In this document: positions 46,490-58,018 of the stretch, piece by piece
Numbering within the stretch: the first letter of the stretch is position 1
How the letters are laid out: each line of letters opens with the position of its first letter
Source of the DNA: Akebia trifoliata
Lineage: Eukaryota; Streptophyta; Magnoliopsida; Ranunculales; Lardizabalaceae
Length of the DNA: 64,000 bases
Direction of reading: 5' to 3'
NCBI GenBank assembly: GCA_017979445.1
Contig: CM030711.1
Coordinates: 16,260,922-16,324,921 of the forward strand
The notes under the pieces: generated by a model
The model's input: the letters and a program-made list of their open reading frames with translations, nothing else
Database searches by the model: none
Told to the model about the DNA's origin: nothing
Position numbers and translations under genes: made by a program

Positions 46490-47070
46490 AGGGGTTCGCA
46501 TGGGTTTGGCTAAGTTTGACTAAGTCTAACTTAGGTTGACCGGGGTTTAGTGGGTGATCTGGATTGATTGAGTTGCCTTAGGTTGACTGGGTTGACTGGG
46601 TTAACTGGGTTTAGTGGGCGGTCTGGGTTGATTGAGTTGCCTTAGGTTGACTGGACTGATTGAGTTGAACTGGGTTGACTGGGTTAAGTGGGTTTAGTGA
46701 ACGGTCTGGGTTGATTGAGTTGCCTTAGGTTGACTGGGCTGAGTGAGTTAAACTGGGTTAACTGGGTTTAGTGGGCGGACTGGGTTGATTGAGTTGCCTT
46801 AGGTTGACTGGGCTGAGTAAGTTGAACTAGGTTGACTAGGTTAGTGGGTTGAACTAGGTTTGACTGGTTTTGACTAAATATGTCGGGCTTGACTGAGTTA
46901 GGTCGGTTTTGACTGGGTTGTCCTTGGGTTGACTAGACTTAGTGGGTGGGTTTGGATTGATGGAGTTGACTCGGTCTTGGGCTAAATTGGGTTGATGCGT
47001 TTTGACTCAGATTAGATTGGGTTTGACTTAGATGGACTAGGTTTGACCTCGATTGATTGGATTTGACCTA
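46490..47070 (+). repeat. Tandem repeat based on GGTTGACTGGGTT
   Basis: The short unit GGTTGACTGGGTTAACTGGG is organised into larger blocks of about 95-100 bp that each contain GATTGAGTTGCCTTAGG (at about 46566, 46631, 46717 and 46791). The array decays into GGTTTGACT units up to 47070, just before the gene start. Confidence 0.8.
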
Positions 47071-47131
47071 GGCAGCTTCATCGAGATATGTGATCATAGG
47101 ATTTTGCATTGTTGATTGATCACATGGAAAC

Positions 47132-49723
47132 TTGCAGATGGGTAGAGAGCGGAGGACCCGTGTAACGCAGCATTCTTTTGATGAGGAGGAGGAGACGAGG
47201 CCCCGGACCAGGGCTCGCTTTGCTCTTGGATCTGGTGTGGCGACCGAGTATGGCTGGCCGAGGCAGCCTTTGCGGAGGCCTGTCGTCTTCAGCGACCGGT
47301 TCTTCTTCAGGTAACCGAGCAGAGGAGGCAAGTACTTCTTAGAGTGGTCCAGCTGAGGATCTGCAAGGCAGCAATAGTGGGAGAGGCAGACGTGGTGGTC
47401 GAGGCCGAACTGATCGAGCAGTAGGTACTGGCCGAGTGGGCCGTGAGGTTTCCAGGGTGGAGATCCTTGCGGAGGAGAGCGAGAGGGTCCCAGATACCTC
47501 TTTGCTTCGTGGCCTAGGGAAGCATGTTTCGATGCTGGTCCGACTAGATATCCCTACTCCCTACCCGTCAGCCAGTTTCAGAGGGAGATGGAGCGCATTT
47601 CTTGCTACTACTGCCCTATTTTCGGATGATACCAGGATGCAGTTTGCTACAGTGGGCTTTGGCGCCTTCTTGCAGATACCGGCTCTCAGGGCTGACCGAC
47701 CCTTGTTCTTGGCCATGGTGGAAAGATTGTTCCCAGCTACTCATTCTTTCCACATGCCTGAGGTGGAGATAGGCATTAGGCCCTCTGACTTTGTGGCGAT
47801 TACGGGCATTGCTATGGACGGAGAGCCCTTGCCCTTGGCCCTGTTGTCTGTTCAAGAGGTGGGTGAGCTGTTGCGCATCACTAGAGTCCCTACCTCCATG
47901 GTGGGGAAGCAGGGGCAGATCAGCACAGAAGAGCTGATGGGTTTACTGTTGATCGAGGGAGAAGACGGAGCCCCTCATACCTATAGAGAGAGGTCGGCTC
48001 GATTTGGAGATAGAGATTTCGATATTATCTTCCGCATTTGCTTCCTTCTCCTTATCGGTAGCTACTTCTTTTTAGAGGATGACTCTTCGATTTCTACCAC
48101 CTTCCTTTCGGTGATGCACGATGTCGATCATATTGGAGATTTTGATTGGGGGAGTCTGATCTACGGTACTATTTTGGCTGGTCTGGATCGAGTAGTGGAG
48201 GGATTACTGCGCCCCGTGGAGCTGGGATCTTCACACGCTTCTTCTAGCAGTTCATTGAGGTAAATAGGTTCTTATCGTCACTCTTCAGTTGCTTCTTTCC
48301 CCATACCTCATTCGTTGTTTGACATTTTATACCATTTCCTCCAGATTTTTGTCCATGTATATTTTCCTTTCTATTTGCCCACTCGTCGCCACCCTGATAA
48401 AAACTATCCCTTGGGCGCTTTTTGGACTACGAGAGACGCCAGGGCTATTAAGAGCAGCCCTAGGAGTACTCGGGCCCACATTGATCGATGCCGGCTTCGA
48501 GACGTGAGTAATCTAATCTTTTCCTTTCTGTTTGACCTCGAAGCTATCCATATCTGTTATCTGACTATCTCTTTTACAGATATTTTCTGTTACTTTGCGA
48601 GACCTTCCCCGCACTGTTAGTGGGAGGCAGGAGGTGCAGAACGCCTATAGGCGCAACACCAGACGACAGCGCTACCCCTACTTCATCGGAGAGTAGAGGT
48701 ACACCTTTTATTTGGGGGAGCGCTTGTTTTTCCAACATGATGGGAGTCTTCGCATTCCTGTCGTTCCACCTGAGCCTATCTCGGGGGCTATGATGGTGGA
48801 TGAGTATATTGCTCAGGCGAGGGGCGTAGATGCTACTAGTCTGGTGAGGGGCGATGACTACCAGGCCTGGTTTTGAGAGGCCTCTATTGGGTGCATCACG
48901 CCTGCTGTCACTGCTCGGACTGGGATCACAGAGATCGGATGGGTCTTGCTGCAGGAGCATATTATCACGGTATACGTTCCATCCTTTTCTCTTTTATGTA
49001 GAACTCTTGGTTTCTTATCATTCTCACTGGTTTGCTATTTTTACTTTCAGGCCGATGATCTTCGTCGTCTCCACGATGGTTACAATGTGATTGAGGCTCA
49101 GGCAGCGAGGACAGTGGAGATGGAGAATAGGTGGAGGGCCTCTAGGGCGGAGGTGGAGGAGCAGGCTGCTCACATCGAGGAGCAGGAGGCTCGTTTCGAG
49201 GTGCAGGCGGCCAGGATCCAGGAGTTAGAGCTGGAGATGGCGCTGCGAGAGTCACGTCTGTAGGCTGAGATGGTATGTTGTTTCTATTTCCTTTCTTTTT
49301 ACAGATTACATTATGTTCTGATTGATTCTTTCATGTGATCTTTTCAAGACTATCATCGACGTCGAGACGGAGCGAGCACCTCTGCACGGCCTCCGACACC
49401 TCCCAGGGTATGTATTTGCGTCTAACTATTCGTTTCCTTGCATATTGTATATACTTCTGCCTGTGTTCTAATCTGTTTTGTTTTTTCCTTTTCAGGCTTC
49501 CCCCTCCACTGGCCCTCCTGTCCCTGGCGCTGATCTCACGGGCACCACAGAGATGGATGCAGTCCTGGATGCGGAGCTTTTCTTCACAGATTTGGAGGGA
49601 CGGCTGCGATTGCATGGCCTACCTTCTTCTGGGGTATCTGGCTCGGGTGTAATGGCCGGATCTTCCTCTGAAGCGATCCCAGAGACTCAGAGTGCCCGGG
49701 AAAATGCTCCCCCCTCTATTTGA
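47132..49723 (+). pseudogene. Antisense multi-exon plant-mobile-domain gene with coiled-coil tail
   Basis: It runs against copy B's sense. PMD proteins occur in plant genes and transposons; some act in silencing, and their role in elements is unknown. Segment 1 (47132-47314) is a charged N terminus (TRARFALGSG). After a shift and a TAG comes an RG-rich linker, then the PMD: MQFATVGFGAFLQIPAL, ERLFPATHSFHMPEVEIGIR, FVAITGIAMDGEP, CFLLLIGSYFF, DFDWGSLIY. Apparent introns are 48260-48344, 48505-48580, about 48969-49051 (ends TTTTCAG) and two more to about 49496; the second and third keep phase. A later exon is a coiled coil (RAEVEEQAAHIEEQEARFEV), then a Pro/Ser/Thr-rich tail ending PPSI. Stops after FIGE, QAWF and RESRL mark it as broken. 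Antisense PMD ORFs between integrase and 3' LTR are known in some Tat elements. Confidence 0.75.
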
Positions 49724-50237
49724 TTTTGTATCTTGCAAAAACATGTAAATATTTTTGTGTTAGAGCTAGACATTGTATGTAAACACTTTGAACATTTGTA
49801 TATATGTTCAAATTTTATTGCATTTGTCGTTTTATCATGATCACATGTGCAATTGATTTAAACTCCAACGAGTTTTTTGGGTATGGCATCAATCATTAAA
49901 GCTTTTGGGCCCTTTTGAGTGTTGGTGAGCTTACGGGCAGGTAAATGGTGCGATTAGGGTCCCAAGGACCCTCCGAGTGTGCTCTTTGAGTGGTGTGAGT
50001 CGTTTTGAGATCCATATTGAGTGAGGTGGTTTGCAAAGGCCTGATCCGGCCCAATATGATATTGGCGAGTTCCTACGTGCCCGGTATATATTTTGAGAGT
50101 TTTGAGCGCATTTATCGAGCACGTAGGAATTCTTATAACTTCCATGTGATTTTAAGGTATCGAGCCCTGAGGTAATCATTATGTAGTCCAGAATTATCAA
50201 AATCTCGAATGACTCAGGCCCCAAGGCTAAAAATGTT
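49724..50237 (+). other. 3' flank of the PMD gene
   Basis: AT-rich with TGTAAATATTTTTGTG and TGTATATATG-like motifs that could act in 3'-end formation at 49745-49810. No ORF recognised; minus-strand frames at 49931-50257 are not supported. Confidence 0.4.
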
Positions 50238-50416
50238 CTGGTCCGTGTTCTCAACACAGATGGGGCATTTTATCTTTCATCTGTGTTCCCAGCACGGATG
50301 GGTTATACTTGCCTTCATTCGTGTTTGAAACACGGATAGGCTTGTTTTCATTTTATCCATACTCTGGGTACGGATTGATCAATTTTGCCTTCATCCGTGT
50401 TTAAAACACGGACCAG
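50238..50416 (+). repeat. Five-palindrome cassette directly upstream of the second antisense gene
   Basis: 179 bp opening CTGGTCCGTGTT and closing ACACGGACCAG, with five palindromes (GTGTTCTCAACAC, GTGTTCCCAGCAC, CGTGTTTGAAACACGG, CCATACTCTGGGTACGG, CCGTGTTTAAAACACGG). It ends about 120 bp before the ATG at 50539; CT-rich leader-like DNA lies between. Confidence 0.85.
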
Positions 50417-50538
50417 TACGATTTACCCTCCCTTTTAAGCTTATTTTACCATTGTTTTGTCCTAGCATTTCACTTTTTACTTCCCTCTTTCACATTTTGG
50501 GTGATTTTTACTCTTCTCAACGCTTCCTCTTAAGCTTC

Positions 50539-52139
50539 ATGGAGGTGTTCTCTAATATTCCCAACTTGAAAAGGTATGGCATTGTTGATTCTTTCTTGAG
50601 TAGTTGAATAGGTGGCATGGATAATGATGATAGAGCCCAATGGTGTTTGAACAAGTTGGGGTTCACTCTTTCTTTGCCCAAGGTTCCATTGCAATGGAGC
50701 TTGATTGAGGCCATGTTGGGGTATTGGATCCCCGAGCTTAATCTCTTTCTGTTTGGGGTGCATGAAATAACTCCCACCATTGAGGAGTTTGAAGTGTTGT
50801 TGGGGCTTGAGATATCGGGCCCGGTCATGATTCCACCATTGCGTGATGGATATCGAAGTGAGGCTTCTGACTTCTTGGGGATAAGCCGCAAGTTTTTGAA
50901 GATTCTGGATGGTGGATCAGTTTTGAAGACAATATCCAAGTCTTTCTTGATTGAACGCCTCATGGATTCCTAGAAACCCTTGATTCATTTTAATGCTCTC
51001 ACTTTGATGGTGGTAAGACAACTCTTATTTCCAGGTGGCGGAGACATCATAGACCTTTCTCTTATTCACGTGATTCAATAAGTCCGGGAGGGACGTCGGT
51101 TGGCACCAATGCTTTTGAGCGAGATGTTTCAATCCCTCACGGCTTGTTCTTTTGGTCATAATCGGATTTTTCAAGGTTGTACTCCCCTCCTGCAGGTAAA
51201 TTTCGAACTTAGTTTAGATTTAAATTTAAAATTGGATTTACTAGTTTCCAAAGTTTAGAATGCTCCTGTTATTGTAGCTTTGGTTTATGGATCATCTGGC
51301 TTCCACCGAAGTTGTTAATCGTCCCTTTTGTGTTAATGTCGACCTCATACTTATGATGTCGAGGCGAGTTGCTCTCTTCATCTAGGGTGGCAAAGAAGAA
51401 TGGTATTCTTTTATCCACAACTTTGATGATGAGGAAGCGAGGTGGGTTGGTGCCTTCCAACCTCGAGGGTCTCCCATGATTGCATTCGATGGTGCTCGTT
51501 TTCTCGTTTTGATTGGTCTTCACGAAGCAACTCATTATGTACCACTTCGGGTTCTTCATCAATTTGGTTATGATCAGGGTGTGCTCATCCCTGAGAATTT
51601 TAGTGAGTTGGTTGGTCCTTTGTCGACTGCACTTTTGAGTTTGACTGGTGAAAGAATGGGGTGGAGTTGAGGTTCTGAGTCGACCTATCTTTGCAGCACA
51701 CCTGTTCCCGACATACTTACATTGGATTCAAGAATTCGTTTCTGGGATGCCCTCAGTGTCGATAGTTCCCCGAACACGTCTTGGTGCTTCATTCTTCTTT
51801 GATTATCGAGGTCAAGTTGAAGAGTCTCAGACTGATCATCGTCGAATTCAAGCTATCTGGATCAAATCCGAGAAGAAGATATAGAAAGAGATCGCTCGGT
51901 TGACATCTGCACTTGCCCAGTCTAGGTCTAATGATGGTGGTGAAGTGGCTAAGCTTCGAGCTGAAGTTGCTGAGTTGAGGGTTCGACTTGCCTAGTGTCC
52001 TCATTTTGAAGATTTTACAGCATATTTGGTGAGCCGTGATGCTTCAGATGCCGAGAAAGTAATGATGAGCCAGGCTGCTCGGATCCATGCTTTAGAGGAA
52101 CGCCTTGACTCTTTTTTCATTTCTCACCATGATATTTGA
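50539..52139 (+). pseudogene. Second antisense gene: DUF7745/PMD-like protein with coiled-coil tail
   Basis: It starts MEVFSNIPNLKRYGIVDSFL, then a stop. The recognisable domain is LPLQWSLIEAMLGYWIP-like sequence with ELNLFLFGVHEITPTIEEFE and VLLGLEISGPV, the W-x-P-x-x-x-x-F-x-F-G..PTxEEF pattern of DUF7745/PMD proteins. A GT-AG intron at 51196-51277 keeps phase (PLLQ | LWFMDHL). Exon 2 has ARFLVLIGLHEATHYVPLRV, resembling YYVRLIGLEETSFYHHNLIP of the sense extra ORF of element 1. One shift occurs near 51660, then RRIQAIWIKSEKK and a heptad-rich end (AKLRAEVAELRVRLA, SQAARIHALEERLDSFF). About six in-frame stops make it non-functional now. Order and strand match the PMD gene just upstream. Confidence 0.7.
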
Positions 52140-53560
52140 TTGACTGCGTTGTTTTCACTTTTTTTGTATTTTCTTTTCATTGTATGAATGTATGCAAAAT
52201 GTTGAAAGATTAATGCAAAGAAAATAGGTTTTGTACTTACTTGGCCTCAGCTATATCTAATGTTCCAGAAAACATGAAGTTTCGTTGAATAAGTCCTAGA
52301 TTTGTCATCATTGGCCAAAATAGTTTTTTTTTTTTTTTGAAATTTTATGAAATGTCTTTGTCAAATGAGTACGATAAATTCAGAGTTTGTAAATCTTTTT
52401 TTGGTTATGACAATTTTGGTGTTTTTGCCAAACACAGGGATACAAGCGTCAATTCCTTTAGAGTCATCCCCGGTGCCTTGGTATTGGAAGACTATTATCT
52501 GTTTGGGTCTCGGGATTTTGGATGGATTTCGCCGTTCACAGTTTATATTCTTACGGACCAGGAGTTTTTTTTTTTTTTACCTTGTTACCCCTGGTGCCAA
52601 TTACGATTTTCACTAGACCCGATTTCCATATTTTTGCGCGTCAACGTCCCTTTTGGGATTTTCATAATGCCGGTGGCTTTGATCTTGCCATAGTCTGATT
52701 CTTTTACTCATAGCTCCCTTTCGGATTTTTACTATGCCTTTTAAGACTATGCTTGTATTTTTTAAATTTTAGTTCTATTTAGAGTCTCTATATCTCTGTG
52801 GCTTGGTGACTCAAGTTGAGCTGCGAGATTGACGACTCTACTCTTGTAGTGGCACTCTTTCTTGAGTAATAGATCTGGATTCCCCTATCGAGTTTGCTGA
52901 CGACTATTCGTGGTTCGACAACTCAAGTTGAGCTGCAAGATCGACTACTCTATACTTCGAGTACTCGTTTTTTTCGAATACGCGACTTGGATTTCCCTCT
53001 CGAGTCTTCCAACGACTAATAAGACTTTGGATGTCCGGACCAAGTCGCAAGATCATTGAGGCTGCCATTATCATTGTGTTGCCCTGGAACATTCCCTGAT
53101 CAAAAAAGACTTTTGGTGGGACGAAATGTTGGCTTAGGCTTATGGTGGTGGAAGGAAACAAAAATGTTAAGGTCTGAATGTATTTAGAGTGGTTTAGACA
53201 TGGGGCTCGTCTATTTTTATTTCGAAAAGGTGATCTATGTCTCCTCCTAGCGTCTTTCGAACTTGTTTAGGCTGGAGATTTGGGTTGAGTTCATATCAAG
53301 TGTCCGAGTTTTTGACTTTTTTTATTTTTTTCTATTTTTAGCCATTCACAGTTTATCCTCATGCGGGCCAGGGGTAATTTGATACTTTTGATTTTTTCTT
53401 TGATTTTCTTTTCTTTTGTCTCTTTTTTTTCATTTTGTAGTTGTTGACTTGCCCCAATCTTAGGTTAAGAAATGAACGTTATGGCTCAAAAGGGTTGACT
53501 AAGGTAGATTTGTTGGTTTAGAATAGCAAAGATGGCCTTTCGTCATCTCAGGGTCAGTTT
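52140..53560. other. Region between the second antisense gene and integrase
   Basis: No ORF supported. Two repeats are visible: CTCAAGTTGAGCTGCGAGAT..CGACTACTCTA in tandem at about 52810-53020 (period about 112 bp), and CCATTCACAGTTTAT.. with GGGCCAGGGG at 52530 and 53341. Both antisense and sense transcripts probably end here. AT-rich tracts such as that at 52170-52230 are candidate polyadenylation regions. Confidence 0.5.
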
Positions 53561-54600
53561 TTAGGCGTAGTATTTCTTGACAGTGTCAGCATTGATCGGT
53601 TGCGGGAAGACTTGTCCGTCCATTTTTGTAAGTATCAAAGCTCCTCCAGTCATTACCTTTTGTACGATGAATGGTCCCTCATAGTTTGGTCTGAATTTTT
53701 CTCTAACATCTTCTTGAATCGACAGAATCTTCTTCAACACAAGGTCTCCTGGTGAGAAATCTCTAGGCTTGACTTTTTTGTTGTAGGCTCGAGCTATTCG
53801 TTGTTGATAGATCTGTCTATGGCAAATGGATGCAAGGCGCTTCTCTTCAATCAGATTTAGCTGGTCGAACCGAACCTGAATCCATTCAGCTTCATCCAAC
53901 TCTGCTTCTTTTAAGATCCGGAGGGACGGAATCTCAACCTCGATGGGTAAAACTGCTTCCATTCCATAGACCAATGAATATGGAGTTGTCCCAGTTGAAG
54001 TTCTAAACGAGATTCGATAGGCGTGAAGTGCAAAAGGCAACATGTCGTGTCAGTCTTTGTACATAATTGTCATCTTCTTGATTATTTTCTTGATGTTCTT
54101 GTTGGCTGCCTCAACTGCTCCGTTCATCTTAGATCTGTAGGGTACAGAGTTGTGATAAGTAATCTAGAAATCTTCGCACATCTTGATCATATCTTCGTTC
54201 TTGAAGTTCTTGGCATTATCAATCACTAACCCGCTGGGAAGCCTATATCTGCAAACAATGTTGTTCTTGACAAACTTCAGGACATTGCTCTTTGTAACAT
54301 TAGCATAAGACGCTGATTTTACCCATTTCGTAAAGTAATCGATAGCGACTAGGATGAAGCGGTGCCCATTTGAAGCTTTGGGTGAGATTGGTCCAATGAC
54401 GTCTATTCCCCAGAATGAGAAGGGCCAAGGAGTGGTCATATTATATAGCTCTGAAGGCGGAGCATTGATCTTATTGGCATAGATCTGGCACAGATGGCAT
54501 TTGCGAACATGCTGGTAGCAGTCACTTTCCATTGTTGTCCAGTAATATCACATCCCCATAATCTTCTTTGCTAGCATATGACCATTCATGTGAGGTCCAC
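53561..54600 (-). pseudogene. Integrase of copy B
   Basis: In sense: N-terminal zinc-binding residues (GGVCGPHMNGHM, CYQHVRKCHLCQIY), core PWPFSFWGIDVIG (first Asp), VAIDYFTKW, GLVIDNAKNFKNE (second Asp), KMNGAVEAANK (Glu). Then comes the GPY-like C-terminal region (FRPNYEGPFIVQKV) ending VKKYYA and a stop at 53561. Only point stops interrupt it (after KIMGM, CEDF and MYKD); all parts are in one frame. The catalytic triad is complete apart from the stops. Confidence 0.9.
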
Positions 54601-55468
54601 AGACTCCACCATGTACAGTCTCAATTAATCGTTTTGCTTCTGCTTCTACCACGCATCGGAGTAAGACTTCGTGGTGTGATTTCTTATACAGGATGTCATT
54701 GCTGATGAAGAATTGCCCTACCAATTTTTGAATGGTTCTGCGATCATTTGAGGTTGCATCTGAGAGAAGGATTCGATCCTTGAGATATGCTCTGATGTCC
54801 GAGTACCAAGGCTTTTTTTCAGATTCTTCTATTTCGACGGGTAGACAATAAGCTGGCTCGTCCTGAATTCCAAACTCAATTGGGTCGATGACCAATTCTT
54901 CTGAAATACTAATCATGGAAGCAAACGTAGCTAGTGCGTCTGCAAACTGATTCTTAGCTTTTGGCATGTATGTGACTGATATCCTATCAAAGTGTGAGCT
55001 TAGTTCCTCCAGATACTCGTGGTAAGGGACTAGTCTTTGTTCTCGAGTCTTCCATTCTCTGGTCGTCTGATAGACTACTAAGCTTAAATCTCCGAAAACA
55101 TCGATCTCATCTACCTCGAGATGTAGTGCTACTTTCAACCCTGCTATGCATACCTCATATTCAGCTTCGTTGTTAGAACATTGGAATTTCAGTCTGATTG
55201 CAATTGGTACATGGGACCCATCTGGTTTAATCAAGACTGCCCCTATTCCGTTTCATTTCTGATTGGCTGCTCTGTCGAAGTACATTTTCCAGCCTAGTTC
55301 TTCGTTATCATTATCGTTCTCAATCTCGATAAATAGTATGGCTTCATCTGGGAAGTTTGTCTTTAACGGCTCACTGTCAGGCAACGGGTGCTCGACGAGG
55401 TGGTCAGCGATGGCTTGCCCTTTGATGGCTTTTTGAGTGACATAGGTGATGTCAAACTCAGATAACAA
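54601..55468 (-). pseudogene. Second (archaeal-type) RNase H of copy B
   Basis: Motifs are KMYFDRAANQK, SNNEAEYEVCIAGLKVA, DVFGDLSLVVYQTTREWKT and ADALATFASM, then a long linker to integrase. The DG after the first catalytic Asp reads DR, and GDS reads GDL, so activity would be doubtful even without the stop after AANQK. Position and sequence match the aRNH domain of the Tat lineage. Confidence 0.85.
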
Positions 55469-55479
55469 TAACTGTCATT

Positions 55480-56757
55480 TTGCTGTGCGGCTCGTTAGCA
55501 CTGGTTTTTCGAATAGGTACTTCAGGGGGTCTATCCTAACAATAAGCATAGTCGAGTAGCTGAGCAAATAATGACACAGTCATTGAGATGCCCAGACTAA
55601 TGCACAGTAAGTCTTCTCAAGTGTTGAATATTTCGCTTCGTAATCGGTAAATTTCTTGCTGAGATAGTAGATGGCATGTTCCTTCCGTCCCGATTCATCG
55701 TGTTGCCCTAGCACACACCCTATAGATGTTTCTTGCACTGAGATGTACATCAGCAGAAGTCGCCTTGGCGTAGGAGGGACTAAGACTGGTGGATTGAGCA
55801 GATATTGCTTGATCTTATCGAACGCTTCCTGACAGTCCTTATTCCACTTTTTTGGCGTGTCTTTCCTCAATAGCTTGAATACCGACTCACAGATAGGTGT
55901 CAGTTGAGCTATAACCGACTGATGTACTGTCTCCCTAGAAAGCCCCGAATGTCTTTTTCTGAAACAAGTGCCTTCATTTCGAGGATATACTTAGTTTTTG
56001 CCGGATCTATTTCTATACCTCTTATGTTTACTATAAACCCCAATAGCTTGCCTGATATTGTCCCGAACACGCATTTTGTCGGATTTAACCTCAAATTGTA
56101 CTTTCTGAGTCTGTCGAACAACTTCTTCAGATTCACCAAATTGTATTCTTCTATACCGGATTTAGCGATCATGTCGTCTACATAGACTTCCATTTTCTTG
56201 TGGATCATATCGTGCAATAATGCGATCATCACCAATTGATAAGTCGCCCCTGCATTTTTCAGCCCGAATGGCATGACTTTGTAGTGGAAAATACCCCATG
56301 GTGTGATAAATGTAATCTTTTCTTGGTCTTCTTCTGACATCTTTATTTGATTATAGCTTGAGAAGCCATCCATGAACGAGAACATGCCGTGCCCTGCTGT
56401 ACTATCGACTAGAGTGTCGATGTGTAGTAGTGGAAAATCATCCTTAGGACTAGCTTTGTTCAAGTCTCGATAGTCAACACACATGCGTACTTTTTTGTCT
56501 TTCTTGGGTACTAGTACAACGTTAGCCAACCACTCAGGGTACGTAGAAACTGCAAGAAATCCGACTTCAAACTGTTTCATGACCTCATCTTTGACCTTAA
56601 GGGTCCATTCTGGTTTCAGTCTTCTTAGTTTTTGCTTGATTGGCTTACTTCTGGAAACAATGAGTAGTTTGTGGACGACCAGATTTGTATCCAAACCCGG
56701 CATATCCCTGTACGACCATGCGAAGATGTCTTGATACTTCCGTAAGAGTTCGACCAT
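55480..56757 (-). pseudogene. Reverse transcriptase and RNase H of copy B
   Basis: A 282-codon open stretch from 56757 carries KYQDIFAWSYRDMPG, PIKQKLRRLKPEW, YPEWLANVVLVPKKDKKVRM, VDYRDLNKASPKDDFPL, FMDGFSSYNQIKM, TPWGIFHYKVMPFGLKNAG and the catalytic YVDDMIAKS. A single-base loss near 55915 (FLGRQYISRL) shifts the frame. The thumb/RNase H part continues in the frame used by integrase (PPVLVPPTPRRLLLMYISV, DYEAKYSTLEKTYCALVWA), with a stop at 55580. The RT palm itself is intact. Confidence 0.9.
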
Positions 56758-58018
56758 TTCTTTCTTTTGTTGCGACGTTAATAAGGCTCCGATCTTAACA
56801 ATTCATGGGTCCTCTTCGGTATCAAGATTGATTGAATCTGTATCTTCGATGTTTGGCTGAACGCCTCTCTCGTGACGTTCTACCAAGGCCTTGATTTCTT
56901 TGGGTGGGTACTCCATTTCATCCTCAGACTCTTTTTCAATCCCCATGAGGTCGAAGTCGAGTTCAAGATCGAAATCATACTCGGCCCTTTCAAATTCTAT
57001 TTTATCTGGGTACTCATTCGATGGAGACAGCTCCCTTGAAAACTCTTTTTTTTGTTTTTGAAAAATATTTAATTTTTTGTAATTTTGAAAGCTTTTTGAT
57101 TTTTTGAGTAATTTTTTATTTTTTTACTTTTTGAGAAATATTTATTTTTTTGTGATTTTTTGGATACCTGAAATAAGAACAATCATGCAAATTCATTAGT
57201 AAAGATAGGGAGCCCTTAAAATTGTCTTTACCCAAGGACGAGAGCTCGTTATGCTCTTCGGGCAAATTGATGTTGCCTAACAGCATTTTTTTAGGCCTCA
57301 ATAGCCTCAAAAGTTAATGGGAGTTCTTCCCAATTGTGCAATGTCTCCCCTTCTCTGAGGAGGCGGATGAGATAAACAAGTGATTTGTTGGATGATTTGG
57401 TTGATGGTTCAGAGATGACCATGATCTCCGATGGTTAGTTGTCAGATTGGGGCATGGTCCCTCCCAAGTTTGGTGGGATAACGACTGATGCCTAGTCAAT
57501 GCCCGTGGAAAAGGGTGATTTTTTCTCGTGGCTTGTAGTGATTTCCACTTTGGTGAATTCTAAAGCGGTCTCTGATGGACTTTCATCGGAATCCCCATTG
57601 AATAGAAGGATGATTGGGACTCGATGACTAGTTCTTCTTGAATGTGCATAAGTTTGGATTTTACCACTTTTGGCCTATTGGTTGGTTTCATTGGTGGTGA
57701 TTCTGATAAGCTGTCGGGTCTACTATGTGATTTTGGAAAGCTGATGTTGATATGTGAAACTCTGCTTAGATTCCAGACATTTGGTTCACGATTTTACCTT
57801 CTCGTTAGTCGAAGTTCTTTCTTCTTTTCGTTCATTTCTGTTATATCCTTTTTTGTAGGCCTAAATCCCAATCCGAAAGAAGGATTATGTTTTTTTACTT
57901 CGACCAGCGTCGCTTTCCCTTTTCCCCCTAGTCCCAACCCCTGTCTGGGTCGGTAACCTGTTCTCTTTAAAACCCAACCAATCATTAGATTCGTTCTTGA
58001 TAGTTCTGCCTTTACCTT
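56758..58018 (-). pseudogene. Protease-RT linker of copy B
   Basis: Equivalent to 35964-37247 in copy A. It is A-rich on the minus strand at 57040-57160, otherwise broken polar sequence with no catalytic motif. RT lies in a different frame from protease here, although A keeps one frame, so B has gained an indel in this stretch. Confidence 0.5.

Noticed and set aside
50238..50416. CRISPR-like look of regularly spaced palindromic repeats
   Set aside because: Five palindromes with linkers of 15-20 bases that are similar to each other, in eukaryotic retrotransposon DNA with no cas genes; not a CRISPR array.
55480..56757. Endogenous pararetrovirus as an explanation for RT plus RNase H
   Set aside because: LTRs, primer site, polypurine tract and an integrase are all present; no movement or coat protein is seen.
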